Of a stretch of DNA of 64,000 nucleotides, positions 11,371-21,468 are shown one piece after another (the first letter of the stretch is position 1; every line of letters begins with the position of its first letter). The stretch comes from Russula earlei. Its lineage: Eukaryota > Basidiomycota > Agaricomycetes > Russulales > Russulaceae. The position numbers and the translations under genes were made by a program. Location of the stretch: contig JAGFNK010000033.1 in the NCBI GenBank assembly GCA_025769875.1, positions 62,001 to 126,000 on the forward strand, given 5' to 3'. The notes under the pieces were generated by a model. It was not told the origin of the DNA, searched no databases, and saw nothing but the letters and a program-made list of their open reading frames with translations.

Positions 11371-12102
11371 GCTCTTGATCAACCATAATCTATGACGGTA
11401 TGGACCTTGTTGGGATGTTTGAATGCCTAACGGTCTACACTGTTGTACGACACATTCAGACCTACAGGGATGAGGTGACATGAGGGGTGGCATGGGGCGT
11501 ATTACTTATGTCAGCAGTGTCTCTGGCACTGGCGGTGTGGAGGCTGTTTCTGCTCCTCCTGAGGTGGCGAGTGACTAAGCTCAGGTCCGGGGCCTTCTTG
11601 GACAATGTGTGTTGCATGAGACTAAAATGACAGTCGGGGTTGAGACCAAGATGGTGGCATGGACGAGCTCAGGCAATGGCTGTGAGCGAGACTGAAGCGG
11701 TGGAAGAAGCCAGACAAAGCTGACATTGTAGGGGCTGGCTGGACCAAAGTAATGGCGGCTAGAGGGGATGATGAGGAGGCTGAGACTGCGGTGACTGGGA
11801 CTGAGACAGCAAGGTGGCACATGTGGCCAACAGAATGGCCAACAGAACTGAAACGACTAGATGGCGGACGAAGCAGGTGCGGATGGACGAGAGGCAGCAG
11901 TGGGCAGGACAGGGGCCATGATGGCAACGACTTGGCAAGGCTAAGAATGGAGCAGCTGATGAAGCTATAATGGGGGTTGATGGTGGATGAGGGCAGAGGG
12001 GACTGGTGGTGGTGGTAATCAGGGAGTCCGACTCTGACTCCAAGACGGTCAAGATGTCTTCATTCCCAAAGAGGAAATTTTTTCAACACACCCATCACCG
12101 CC

Positions 12103-12222
12103 ATGGCTAAAGGCAAAGCAGTCTCAGAAGAAGTGCAATGGATCATCATTCGTCTCAACACAACCATGTCTGCGGAGGAAATCTCCATGTATACAGATGT
12201 AAGTGAGCGAAAAGTGACCATC
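12103..12222 (+). pseudogene. Tc1/mariner-type transposase N-terminus, left arm
   Basis: From the ATG at 12103 the frame reads a helix-turn-helix N-terminus (VSEEVQWIIIRLNTTMSAEE, then SMYTDVSERKV) characteristic of basidiomycete Tc1/mariner-like DDE transposases. It stops matching after about 40 residues, exactly where the palindrome centre begins; the catalytic DDE domain is absent. Confidence 0.7.
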
Positions 12223-12328
12223 AGGCTAAGAATGGAGCAGCTGATGAAGCTATGATGGGGGTTGATGGTGGATGAGGGCAGAGGGGACTGGCGGTGGTGG
12301 TAATCGGGGAGTCCGACTCTGACTCCAA
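12223..12328. repeat. Palindrome spacer (third copy of an arm segment)
   Basis: This 106-bp segment matches 11938-12043 in direct orientation and is not part of the mirror symmetry. It forms the loop between the two 2.94-kb arms and may mark the junction at which the inverted duplication formed. Confidence 0.8.
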
Positions 12329-12449
12329 GATGGTCACTTTTCACTCACTTACATCTGTATACATGGAGATTTCCTCCTGCAGACATGGTTGTGTTGAGAC
12401 GAATGATGATCCATTGCACTTCTTCTGAGACTGCTTTGCCTTTAGCCAT
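12329..12449 (-). pseudogene. Tc1/mariner-type transposase N-terminus, right arm
   Basis: Mirror copy of 12103-12222, with an ATG at 12449 on the minus strand and the same helix-turn-helix start with single-base differences (for example GCAGGAGG for GCGGAGG, a one-base insertion that shifts the frame). Confidence 0.7.
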
Positions 12450-13189
12450 GGCGGTGATGGGTGTGTTGAAAAAATTTCCTCTTTGGGAATGAAGACATCT
12501 TGACCGTCTTGGAGTCAGAGTCGGACTCCCTGATTACCACCACCACCAGTCCCCTCTGCCCTCATCCACCATCAACCCCCATCATAGCTTCATCAGCTGC
12601 TCCATTCTTAGCCTTGCCAAGTCGTTGCCATCATGGCCCCTGTCCTGCCCACTGCTGCCTCTCGTCCATCCGCACCTGCTTCGTCCGCCATCTAGTCGTT
12701 TCAGTTCTGTTGGCCATTCTGTTGGCCACATGTGCCACCTTGCTGTCTCAGTCCCAGTCACCGCAGTCTCAGCCTCCTCGTCATCCCCTCTAGCCGCCAT
12801 TACTTTGGTCCAGCCAGCCCCTACAATGTCAGCTTTGTCTGGCTTCTTCCACCGCTTCAGTCTCGCTCACAGCCATTGCCTGAGCTCGTCCATGCCACCA
12901 TCTTGGTCTCAACCCCGACTGTCATTTTAGTCTCATGCAACACACATTGTCCAAGAAGGCCCCGGACCTGAGCTTAGTCACTCGCCACCTCAGGAGGAGC
13001 AGAAACAGCCTCCACACTGCCAGTGCCAGAGACACTGCTGACATAAGTAATACGCCCCACGCCACCCCTCATGTCACCTCATCCCCGTAGGTCTGAATGT
13101 GTCGTATAACAGTGTAGACCGTTAGGCATTCAAACATCCCAACAAGGTCCATACCGTCATAGATTATGGTTGATCAAGAGCCATTTCCA

Positions 13190-13735
13190 GGTATCTCCGT
13201 GTCTGATCGCTCATCTCTCCCAGACTGCTATCATTTACGAAGCCAATGAGCCCAACAGATCCCTATGCTGAACTGCCACACGAAACTTCTAGTGTTGCCA
13301 ATGTACTGAAAATCTCTTGGCATCAATTAAGGCAATGCCGTCTCTATCAACCTTCCTATGGCATGGCAAGCGGTCGCTGCCCTCCTCGCATGTAGCGCTC
13401 ATCGGTGCTGTCCACTCTGTTGTGTTTGCTGGCTTCTCTGCAGAGGCACATCGTGACCGTATCAATGACTGCCAGAGCCACGTTGTCCTTATTGCCGACG
13501 AAGGGCGTCGCGGTGGGAAGACTATTGCAACCAAAGCAATAGTTGATTTGGCACTCAAGGTCTGCCCACACATTGAGCACGTCCTCGTTCTTAAGCACAC
13601 AGGGAACGAAGTTCCGTGGACGCAGGGCCATGACAAGTGGTGGCACGAGGAGACGACATGGGTCCTCAGTTTCTGCATGCCAGATATCTTGTCAGCGGAA
13701 GATCCACTCTTTATCCTTTATGTGAGATGCCTGCT
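13190..13735 (+). pseudogene. Captured acetyl-CoA synthetase fragment, right arm
   Basis: Mirror copy of 10820-11370. The longest frame (13317-13814) contains [48 protein letters not shown] and EDPLFILY, then runs into intron-like sequence after 13722. It differs from the left-arm copy at only a few residues (for example Asn for Asp and Cys for Arg in one reading of the opposite strand), so the two arms diverged recently. Confidence 0.85.
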
Positions 13736-13989
13736 TGCACATGCCCGTCGGCGCGCGTCTGAACTCACTGCAGAGGAGGGAACCTGTGACGTGCAAGTTC
13801 CAGGTCTCGCTTGAGACCACACACATATGATACTGTGGTACACTGTGTGGGAGAGCAAAATGAAAAGTTGACAAAACAACGAAGGTATGCAATGTTATTT
13901 CTCCCTGCCATATGTACAAAACTCATCCTTCCTCCAGTCACTGCTCTGCTGGCTCACACGCGGCCGGCCGCTGACAGTTCAAAACTTGA

Positions 13990-14160
13990 ATGCTGCCGCT
14001 TGTGTTCGCCTCTTCCGTTGTTGGACAGGACCAGGGAAAGCTTCCTGCGGTCGGTGAAGGGAACCTCCAGCTCTATTTTGAGGGTTATGTTGTGGATGAG
14101 CCAGGTGAACGGAGCAAGCTTTCATGTCCAAGGGTCAACAGCAATTTCCTGGTTTCAGGT
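13990..14160 (+). other. Exon-like segment of unknown origin in the palindrome
   Basis: An open frame (from LPLVFASSVVGQDQGKLPAV) ends at TTTCAG followed by GTAAGTATG, a strong intron donor. The mirror copy is at about 10395-10565. It could be a second captured host exon. I do not recognise the protein. Confidence 0.35.
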
Positions 14161-14629
14161 AAGTATGATGCACCACATATGGAAGACATTTCCTGATGGC
14201 TCGCATAATAAAAAGCTGCATTTTTTGAAGTGTGAGAGGGGTAAGTGGTGTGAAATGCAATGATCATAGTGCGTGAATGCCATGTCACGCACGAGAAATG
14301 CTGAAAGGTGCCCAACAGCAGCACACTGTCGCTCACCACGTTGCTCCGACTACCAAGCCACCCCCCCATCATTCGTCATCGTTCGCCACCGCCAGTACTT
14401 GAGGGCTCGCAGCCCACCATCGCCTTGCCTCGCCCATTCACAGTGCAATCGCAATCGCTGCCTCGACGCACACCTCACATCATCGTTTCGATTTTGTCTT
14501 ATCGCTCTTCTGTCAGTCCTTGTCCGGTCCCATGAATGTGCCCTTCTCACGTGCTACGTCATAAATAGTTGTATCATATCATGTGCTCAGCTGTAGGGAT
14601 AATGTAATTTTATCATGCTTGGGGTCAGC

Positions 14630-15235
14630 ACCCCAAAACGTGAAAATTCAACGAGTGAAACCAATTATGTGGCTGCCTCTGGATACAGTACATGAGGTTC
14701 TACTGTCCAAGTTTCAAGGCAATCCATCGAGAAATGGTTGAGATATGAACAGTTCGAAAAATCACACGCAGATGGGCACCCAAAAATCGAAACTTCAAGA
14801 ACTGATAATTAGACACCAACTCTTTGGCTGCACCTAGACACATTATATGAGATCCCACTGTCCAAGTTTCAAGGCAATCCATTGAGAAATGGTTGAGATA
14901 TGGCAGTTCGAAATTTCACACTCAGATTGCACCCAAAAATCGAAACTTCAAGAACAGAGAATTAGACCCCAACTCTTGGGCTGCACCTAGATACAGTACA
15001 TGAGATCCCACTGTCGAAGTTCCAAGTCAATTGATTCAGAAACAGTTGAGATATGGCAGTTCAAAGTTTTGCACTCATGTCAGCACCCGAAAATTGACAT
15101 TTCAAGAACTAAATATTAGGCTCCCATATTTTAGCTGCACATAGATACAGTATATAAGGTTCTAATGCCAAAGGTTCAAGGCAATCTGTTGAGAAACTGT
15201 TGTGATATAGCAGTTTTAATTTCGCACTCGAAATG
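14630..15235. repeat. Subterminal tandem repeats, right arm
   Basis: Reverse-complement image of the array at 9320-9925, with about four units of roughly 150 bp. Confidence 0.8.
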
Positions 15236-15435
15236 ACATCCAAAAATGGCAAGTGCAAGGTCACGTGAAAACGACAATAATGCAAACCCTGCTCCTACTC
15301 TGCTGCCAGAGGGCTATCACCCCTCTCCCAACACTTCCGCTGCTGACATTTAAATGCATAATTGATGTACCGATTCTCTTGCCAACAAAATTGCCTTTTA
15401 TGGTAACTCAACCCACCGTGAAAAGAACGCAAACT

Positions 15436-16643
15436 GCCAAATGGTCATATACTCACAAGCGAGACACCACATCCTAGGTCTCAGGCTGTATTGGCGTTGT
15501 ATCTGCAGTATCACTCACGTCCTGCCGTTCGATAAAAGGTATCATGATATAGGGCTCTGTATGGCACCAGTTCTCTCCACAACGCCAGCAACAGAGGCGC
15601 GCTTACCGGCGAACTGGACTGGCTACGGTTTCGAGATCGCGTCGCACTGAGCCTGCCAAACGACAACTCGCGCTCCATATCCGAAGGCCAAACAATATAG
15701 AACTGCACTGGCACCTTTGCTTTTGCATGATGACAAACAGGTCTGCCCCTCTTTTCGGTGGCCACTCGACCTTGATGATTCATGCGCTCGCTCCTTTCAA
15801 GGTTGTGCAACGTTGGAATGCTGATGCATCAATGGCATCAACATCAGGTGATCGTGATACGGGGTTGACGGGATGATAGCCCTACCAATCCTGATCAAGG
15901 AATCGCGAAAACATGGGAGGGGGTGGGGGGCTGGCTACAGTATAAAGTCAACGCCTGCGTTTACGATTACCCCCAGCTGCGCTCCCATTCATTCCATTCT
16001 AGCCGGTGCTGGATACCGACAGTCTTTCTACACAACCCACATATTGTTCATACCTTGACGATTTGGACAAATTTCAGTCCCAACAATCCAAAAAATTCAC
16101 TCCTAAGTAATAATGCGCGCCTTTGAATTTGCTGCCATATTCTGCCTCGCCATTGGAATCGTTCCATCGTTTGCTCTTCCATCAGGGTACGCATATTTCT
16201 TCAGGTTCTCTCCTCCCCCTCCGAAGTCAGCTTTACCTTGCAGAGATGCACCAAATCCAATCCTGGCTTCAGGGGAGACGGTGCCGAGGGAGGGAACAAT
16301 CAATGCGAACATTCTCTCGAAACGGGCATCGGGACAAGGTCAATATTGTACAGGTGGTGAGGAACAGCAGCCACTCTTTTGTTCAAACGATCTGAACGTT
16401 TCAATCGAAGATCTGACGAGTACGGATTGGCGGAAAGACCTAAACGATTATAAGAAGGGGCGACCGGAAGAGTTTGACGAAATATATTCGAACGAGAAGG
16501 GTACGAATGATGACCCTGCGATGCCTCGCAAGAACGAGGAGGGAAAGCCGTCGGGTAAGACGACGAAGAGTTAGACTCATTGAGTGTTTGATGGCAGAGG
16601 TAACTGGCAGTCAGGCAGTTATGAGAAGAATAGAATTGATTGT
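15436..16643 (+). repeat. Dispersed repeat A, copy 1
   Basis: Nearly identical to 35533-36734, starting at GCCAAATGGTCATATACTC. It is 5'-joined to broken copia-1 coding sequence and 3'-interrupted by the LTR of the second copia-1 copy. It contains a TATA box, a leader and a secreted-protein ORF, so it behaves like a duplicated gene rather than a bare transposon end. In the other location A is followed directly by repeat B. Confidence 0.85.
16113..16574 (+). CDS. Small secreted protein, unknown function
   Basis: This frame encodes 153 residues. The first 22-25 form a classical signal peptide (MRAFEFAAIFCLAIGIVPSF, then ALPSG), followed by a mature part rich in Pro, Asp, Glu and Lys with few Cys. 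A Lys-Arg pair (LSKRAS) suggests Kex2 processing. A TATA motif (TATAAAGTCA, 15941-15950) sits about 165 bases upstream and the ATG lies in a plausible leader. A paralogue at 36207 shares the signal peptide and the PCRDAPNPILAS block but ends early. A short intron starting GTACGC after the signal peptide is possible, but the open frame does not need it. No family is recognised; it may be a lineage-specific effector-like or cell-wall protein. Confidence 0.6.
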   Translation: MRAFEFAAIFCLAIGIVPSFALPSGYAYFFRFSPPPPKSALPCRDAPNPILASGETVPREGTINANILSKRASGQGQYCTGGEEQQPLFCSNDLNVSIEDLTSTDWRKDLNDYKKGRPEEFDEIYSNEKGTNDDPAMPRKNEEGKPSGKTTKS

Positions 16644-16745
16644 TGTTGAACAGGAACCTGAATGGATCAAAGAAGGTGAAGACCTTCATACAAGGTTCTA
16701 GATCCACTCATAGATACTACATGTTAGATAGAACTTTAGTATATA

Positions 16746-16992
16746 TGTTGAAGCTAAAGGAAGCTTTGCTCAGTCTTGTGTGTGAAAGACTGTATTAGTT
16801 AGTGATCTAACCTAAAGGAAGCTTTGCTATGTACAGTATTAGTTCTAGAAAAGAAGTAAGAGAGTGTGGTACTGACCTCAGTCTTGTGTGTGAAAGACTG
16901 AGGGAAAAAACGAACGACAACTAATTCGAATATTTACACGTACGGTCCGGCTTTGTCCGTACACACGCCACCGGGTGGCTGCACATCCAACA
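16746..16992 (-). repeat. Copia-2 3' LTR
   Basis: 247 bp, TGTTGAAG to CATCCAACA in plus orientation. It contains two copies of a hairpin built on CAGTCTT/AAGACTG separated by GTGTGTGA. The adjoining minus-strand purine run GGCTGAGGGGG (about 16993-17004) is the polypurine tract. Confidence 0.92.
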
Positions 16993-17004
16993 CACCCCCT
17001 CAGC

Positions 17005-17526
17005 CCTGGTGGTGTGTGTTCACTCCCATTTCCTTCGTGAAACGCTCGTGTTTCTCCCTGCTGAGTCCCTTCGTCAAGACATCAGCAACTTGATCCTTGG
17101 TTGGGGTGTATGCAAGATCGATCTCTCGCGCGTCGACCTTTTGGCGCAGGAAGTGGTGTCGCACCTCAATGTGCTTGGTGCGATCATGAAACTCTGGGTT
17201 CTTGGCAATGGCCATGGCGGATTGGTTATCAACGTGGAGAGTGGTGGGGAGATGGAGGTTTTGTCCCAGTTTGGTGAGTAGCCGTCTCAGCCATATGGCT
17301 TCCTTCGCCGCATGCGCGGCCGCAATATACTCCGCCTCCGTGCTCGAGAGAGCCACTGACGTTTGTTTCTTAGAACTCCAGCTTATGGCCCCTTCTGCCA
17401 ACATGAAGACAAATCCCGAGGTCGACTTCCTATCGTTCACATCACTGGCCCAGTCCGCGTCGATGTCAAGACTCACTGTCGAACTATCCAGTTCAAGAGC
17501 GAGGGATGAGCTCGAAGACGAGTCGA
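17005..17526 (-). pseudogene. Copia-2 RNase H C-terminal part
   Basis: Minus-strand translation gives the copia RNase H: DADWASDVNDRKSTSGFVF, SSTEAEYIAAAHAAKEAIWL, HVDNQSAMAIAKNPEFHDR, KHIEVRHHFLRQKV and DVLTKGL. The key acidic residues (D of DADWA, E of STEAEY, D of HVDNQ) are present. It is separated from the rest of pol by the solo LTR at 17527-18424, so it cannot be translated as part of the polyprotein. Confidence 0.9.
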
Positions 17527-18424
17527 TAGACGTCCAAGATTGCGTGGGCAAGAAGTAGAGTCCAGAGTAGTAACAGATACCAGAGAGGTACTGTCACTGT
17601 GAGAGTCGAGCAATCACGCAGGGAAGAGGCCAGGGTAGTCACAAGGGGACGGTCCTTAAAGGAGTATCCCAGGGATAGAGAGTGCCGTAAACAAATGGAC
17701 AGTCTGAGGACTGTCCGCTACTTTATTGAGCGCTTATATACTACAAGAGAACTGCTAAATAGGGAACAAGTCATAACCTTGTTATCAAGCACAATAGAGT
17801 GATGAGTAAGAAGTCGGAGGATGCTTACTGAGCATGCTCAGTCATGCTCAGTAAGCTGCTGAGTAAGAAGCTTCTCTTGATGAGTAAGAGCTTCCATTGT
17901 CCACGTGTTCACTGCTTTAGTGCACGTGCGAGCATCTGATTCCTTTCCTGTTAGTTAGTTTAGGGCCGGTCATTTGAGGACTTGTAGTTTGGTTCGAGAA
18001 TAGTGTTATCTTATAAGGCCCTTATATAGTTCTATTAGGGTCCTTAGAGTCGACCCTAATACTTCTATTAAGGTCCTTAGTGTTGCCTTATAGTTTGTTC
18101 TATAGTTATTAGAGTTGGTCTAATAACGTGTTGTAGGGCCTTTGATACTAGGTTAGTACCTATTGTAGAGTTCCTAGGGTCGTTCCAAAGGGTCCTTAGA
18201 AAGGCCCTAATGCTGTCTTTTGTTGCTAGAAGGGTTGCCTTTAAGTGGGGCTTGCTGTATGTCGATTGTGCCGAGAATCGCTCGCGCAACAATGCGCGCG
18301 CGATATTGTGGACACCTCTACTCACCCCTTTTGCTCGTGTGAACAGGGTGACACCATAGAGACCAGGATTCCTCCTATAAGGAAGGGTCCTTCAAGGGCC
18401 CTCTCCGGAGAATGGTTCATGACA
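17527..18424 (-). repeat. Solo LTR (family Z) inserted in copia-2
   Basis: The block is flanked by the 5-bp duplication GTCGA (17522-17526 and 18425-18429), and its removal restores the copia-2 RNase H frame (GYVD joined to SSSSSSLALEL). In minus orientation it begins TGTCATGAACC and ends CGTCTA, close to canonical TG...CA. It contains a strong hairpin at about 17832-17865 and many GGTCCTTAG-like words. No coding sequence. Confidence 0.82.
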
Positions 18425-18429
18425 GTCGA

Positions 18430-19835
18430 CATATCCAGTCAAGGTCGACTGAGTGTTGTGTCCGCGTTGGAAAACGAGGCGGTGATCGCTCGTTCCCCGG
18501 ATATACTGGATCGCGCGTTCAAGTGCGCGATGGTGCTCATTTCCTGGGCAAGAGGCGTGCCGTCCAAGTGTGGCGACGGTGTACGCGAGGTCAGGTCGTG
18601 TTCCCAGCATGAGGTACATTATTGCACCGACCACGCGTTGATAGGACTTGACGTCCACCTCGGGTGAGTGGCACCTTTAATAGATGTTCGTTTGCGAGTG
18701 TTGGGGTGCTGATGGGTTGGACATTTGCTTTCCCAAAGCGCTCCAGCATTTCCTCAACATATTTCTCTTGGGAGAGTGCGATCCAGCCTTCCTGGCGATC
18801 GCGCGTGACATGGATGCCTAGGATCCAGGTAATGTTACCTAGGTCCGTCATCTCATAGTGTTTTTTTAGTTCCTCTTTGTCTGACTCGATTGCAGTTAGG
18901 CTTTCAGATGCCATAGTAATGTCGTCGACATAGAGAGCTATAAATGATAAGTTCCCCGGGGTTTCTCGGATGAAGACCGCGTGATCCGCGTCCGTGTGGG
19001 TGTACCCCATGTGGGCGAGCGTCGCTCTGATATTCTCATACCAGACGCGTCCTCCTTGCTTGGTGCCATATACGGCCTTTAGCAAACGGAGTGCCATGCC
19101 ATTGGGTACATGGAATCCAGGGGGTGGTTCCATGTATATTTCGTCTTTCAGTTCACCATTTAGATAGGCTGATTTGACATCCATCTGGTGAACCTCCAGA
19201 TCGTTTTCTGCGGCAATGGCAAGGATCGCGCGCAAGGACGCCATTTTGGCTACAGGCGCAAACGTCTCGTCGAAGTCAATGCCTTCGATTTGAGTGAAGC
19301 CCTGTGCGACGAGGCGAGCTTTATATTTTAGTATGTTTCCGTCTGGGCCTCGTTTAATTTTGAAAACCCATTTACTGCCCACTACTTTTCGATTTTTTGG
19401 GCGCGGGACGATTTCGAAGACACCCATATTTTCGAAGGTGCGTCTTTCATCTTCGCACGCGAGTTCCCATTCCGCCGCGTCGGCGCGGGACATGGCTTCA
19501 GCGTATGATTTCGGGTCTGTGGCCATGTCGGTATGGGCCAAGTTTCCTTGTTCATTTCGTCGCTTTCGCTGTCCATAAGTTGTGGTACTGAATTTAGGGT
19601 CATCATCGCGTGTGGGCGCGTGCGTGATACGGGTGGATCGCCTGATGGCGGGTTGTGGGGGCTTGTGCTCCTCAGCGCCCTGCGGTTCGGTGTCGGAGAC
19701 CAGTTCCGCGTCTCGCACCCCCCTCCGGATCACTATCGTCTCCCTCAATATCGTCAACACTTTTGTCTGCGTCGTCGTGTTCGAGAGTGACACGCTCGAT
19801 GCGTGGTGTGGGGCCCCCTTCATCGAATACGACAT
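18430..19835 (-). pseudogene. Copia-2 reverse transcriptase
   Basis: The main frame (19835-18591) has all copia RT motifs: GSKWVFKIKRGPDGNILKYK, ARLVAQGFTQ, HQMDVKSAYLNGELKDEIYM, LLKAVYGTKQGGRVWYENI, LYVDDITMAS (the YVDD catalytic box) and GNITWILGIHVTRDRQEGWI. A one-base loss near 18660 throws it out of frame; the following block (KSYQRVVGAIMYLMLGTRPD) continues in another frame (18658-18430). Without this shift and the inserted LTR the RT would look functional. Confidence 0.92.
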
Positions 19836-21468
19836 CGCGGGACTCCAGGATGCGATGGGTAGGGCGGTGGACTAATTTATAGGCCTTCCTTTGGTGTGCA
19901 TATCCAAGGAATGTACACACCAGTGACCTAGCCTCAAGTTTGGTGCGTTTGTCCTTAGGGATGTGGACGAAGGCTTGTGCGCCGAAAACGCGGAGTCGGG
20001 AGACATTCAGTTTGTTCCCGCTCCATGCCTCTTCCGGGGTCATGTTGTCGAGTGCGTGAGTTGGCGTGACATTGTGAATGAGGGCCGCATATTCGAGCGC
20101 GTCGATCCAGAACGACTCTGGAAGGTCAGCATCGATAAGCATTGCCCGGACCTTATCAAGTAGGGTCCGGTTCATGCGTTCTGCAACGCCGTTGTGTTCC
20201 GGTGTGTCTGGGGTGGTGAGTTCTAGCTGAATGCCTTTCTGGGTTAGGTATGATTGAGATTCCCCTCCAGTATATTTGCCCCCTCCGTCCGAGCGGAGGA
20301 TCTTTAGGCGTCGCCCGGTTTCGACTTCTGCACGCGCGGTGAATGCCTGGAGGTGTGCTAGAGCATCGGACTTGTACTTCAGTCCTCCGACGAACACTTT
20401 CCTAGACATATCATCTGTCCAAGTGATGAAGTATTGAAAACCCTGGCGAGTTTGAGTGGGCATCTTTCCGCAGATGTCCGAGAAGACGCGGCCAAGCACA
20501 ACGTCGGCGCATGTGCTGGTCGTCTTCAAGATTACATCCCGGGTTTGCTTCCCTTTGAGGCAAGGGATACATTTCCCAGTGGTGAGTCCTTTGCCCACAA
20601 TCTCCATTCCTTTCACCATGCCCTTTTTTAGCATTCGGTTTATCGTGTTAGGGTCTAAGTGACCGAGACGACGGTGCCAAAGGTCCAGTGAGGCCTTGGA
20701 GGAGGTAGTGCGAGCGGTGAGGGCGAACTCGTGTGGTTGTTCGCCTTCCGCGGGGAAACGGTCCAGCATGGCTATGCGCATGGACTCGGATTTGGGGGAT
20801 TTAATGGACATGACATACAATGTGCCATGTAAGGATCCCTCGCAGACTAGTTGGTTTTGGTCATAAATACCACATGTTTGCCCTTCGAAACGGACTTGCG
20901 CTCCACGCCGTGCTAGGTGTGAAACTGAGAGCAGGTTTCCGTTTAAGTCCGGTACGTGCAGGACATCTCGGAACAATGCCGTGGTCCACGCGCCGTTGGC
21001 ACGCATTTGGACTTTGACCTGGCCGACTCCAATTGCGGGGATGGAGCTGTTGTCCCCAAGAATGACTTGTATGGGGCGTGAAAGCACAGTGTATTGACTG
21101 AACCATTCATGGTGTGAGGTCATGATGCGCGATGCCCCAGAGTCTATGATCCAGTCATTTGAGAAATTAGCTTCCCGGAGGTCCTGGGTCTTAAGCGCGA
21201 GGACGGTGGTTGATTCATAGTCACCCCCTGATGCATGGTATAAATGGATAGCGTTGTCATGAATGGGAGCGTTGGCAATCGCAGCGCTAGTGATTTGTGT
21301 TGGTTGGGACCTCGGTGTCCCGGGCGCACTATCGTTAATGGTCGCGATTTTTGCCTTTTCATTTGGCTTCCCATGGAGTTTCCAACATTCCGTTATTTCA
21401 TGTCCTTTTAGTTTGCAATGTGTGCACTTTTTCTTGTCCTTGTCTTTTTTCTTTTCCTTTCCCTTTCC
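19672..21468 (-). pseudogene. Copia-2 zinc knuckle, protease and integrase
   Basis: Downstream of the TAA at about 21469-21471 the same frame gives the CCHC knuckle CTHCKLKGHEITEC, protease WIIDSGASRIMT, the integrase HHCC motif (HRRLGHLD ... CIPCLKGKQ), catalytic Asp in FSDICGK, Asp in RSDGGGKYTG and Glu in TPEHNGVAERMNRT. The frame ends at 19672 after a shift near 19720 that separates it from the RT frame. Domain content is complete. Confidence 0.92.

Larger units (their letters stand above)
9278..15277. mobile_element. 6,000-bp palindromic Tc1/mariner-type element with captured host DNA
   Basis: The element begins TTGTCGTTTTCACGTGACC and ends with its exact reverse complement. It is flanked by TA on both sides, and removing it with one TA restores the copia-1 reading frame, so TA is the target duplication expected for Tc1/mariner. 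The entire element is an inverted repeat: 9278-12222 pairs with 12329-15277 with only scattered differences. The 106-bp centre (12223-12328) is itself a third copy of the arm segment near 11938-12043. Each arm has subterminal tandem repeats, a fragment of an acetyl-CoA synthetase gene, low-complexity filler and a transposase N-terminus. No full transposase is encoded, so it depends on a helper. Confidence 0.92.
4104..15435 (+). mobile_element. Ty1/copia retrotransposon copia-1, copy 1 (defective, carries nested insertions)
   Basis: The element reads LTR, leader, Gag, protease-integrase, reverse transcriptase, and a short post-RT fragment, all on the plus strand, which is the copia order (integrase before RT). 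It is interrupted by an LTR-like insertion (about 7500-8035) and by the 6-kb palindrome (9278-15277). Coding resumes at 15280 with the triplets for NANPAPT, in frame with FDLL before the palindrome. It stops abruptly at 15435 where repeat A begins, so the rest of RNase H and the 3' LTR are missing. Premature stops at 6171 and 9160, frame changes and altered catalytic residues show that it is dead. Confidence 0.93.

Noticed and set aside
9276..15279. TTAA (piggyBac) or TWA (Harbinger) duplication for the palindromic element
   Set aside because: Only TA on both sides restores the copia-1 frame; TTAA is not present on the left.
19582..19882. Plus-strand open frames over copia-2
   Set aside because: They lie antisense to well-supported integrase and RT sequence and have no family features.
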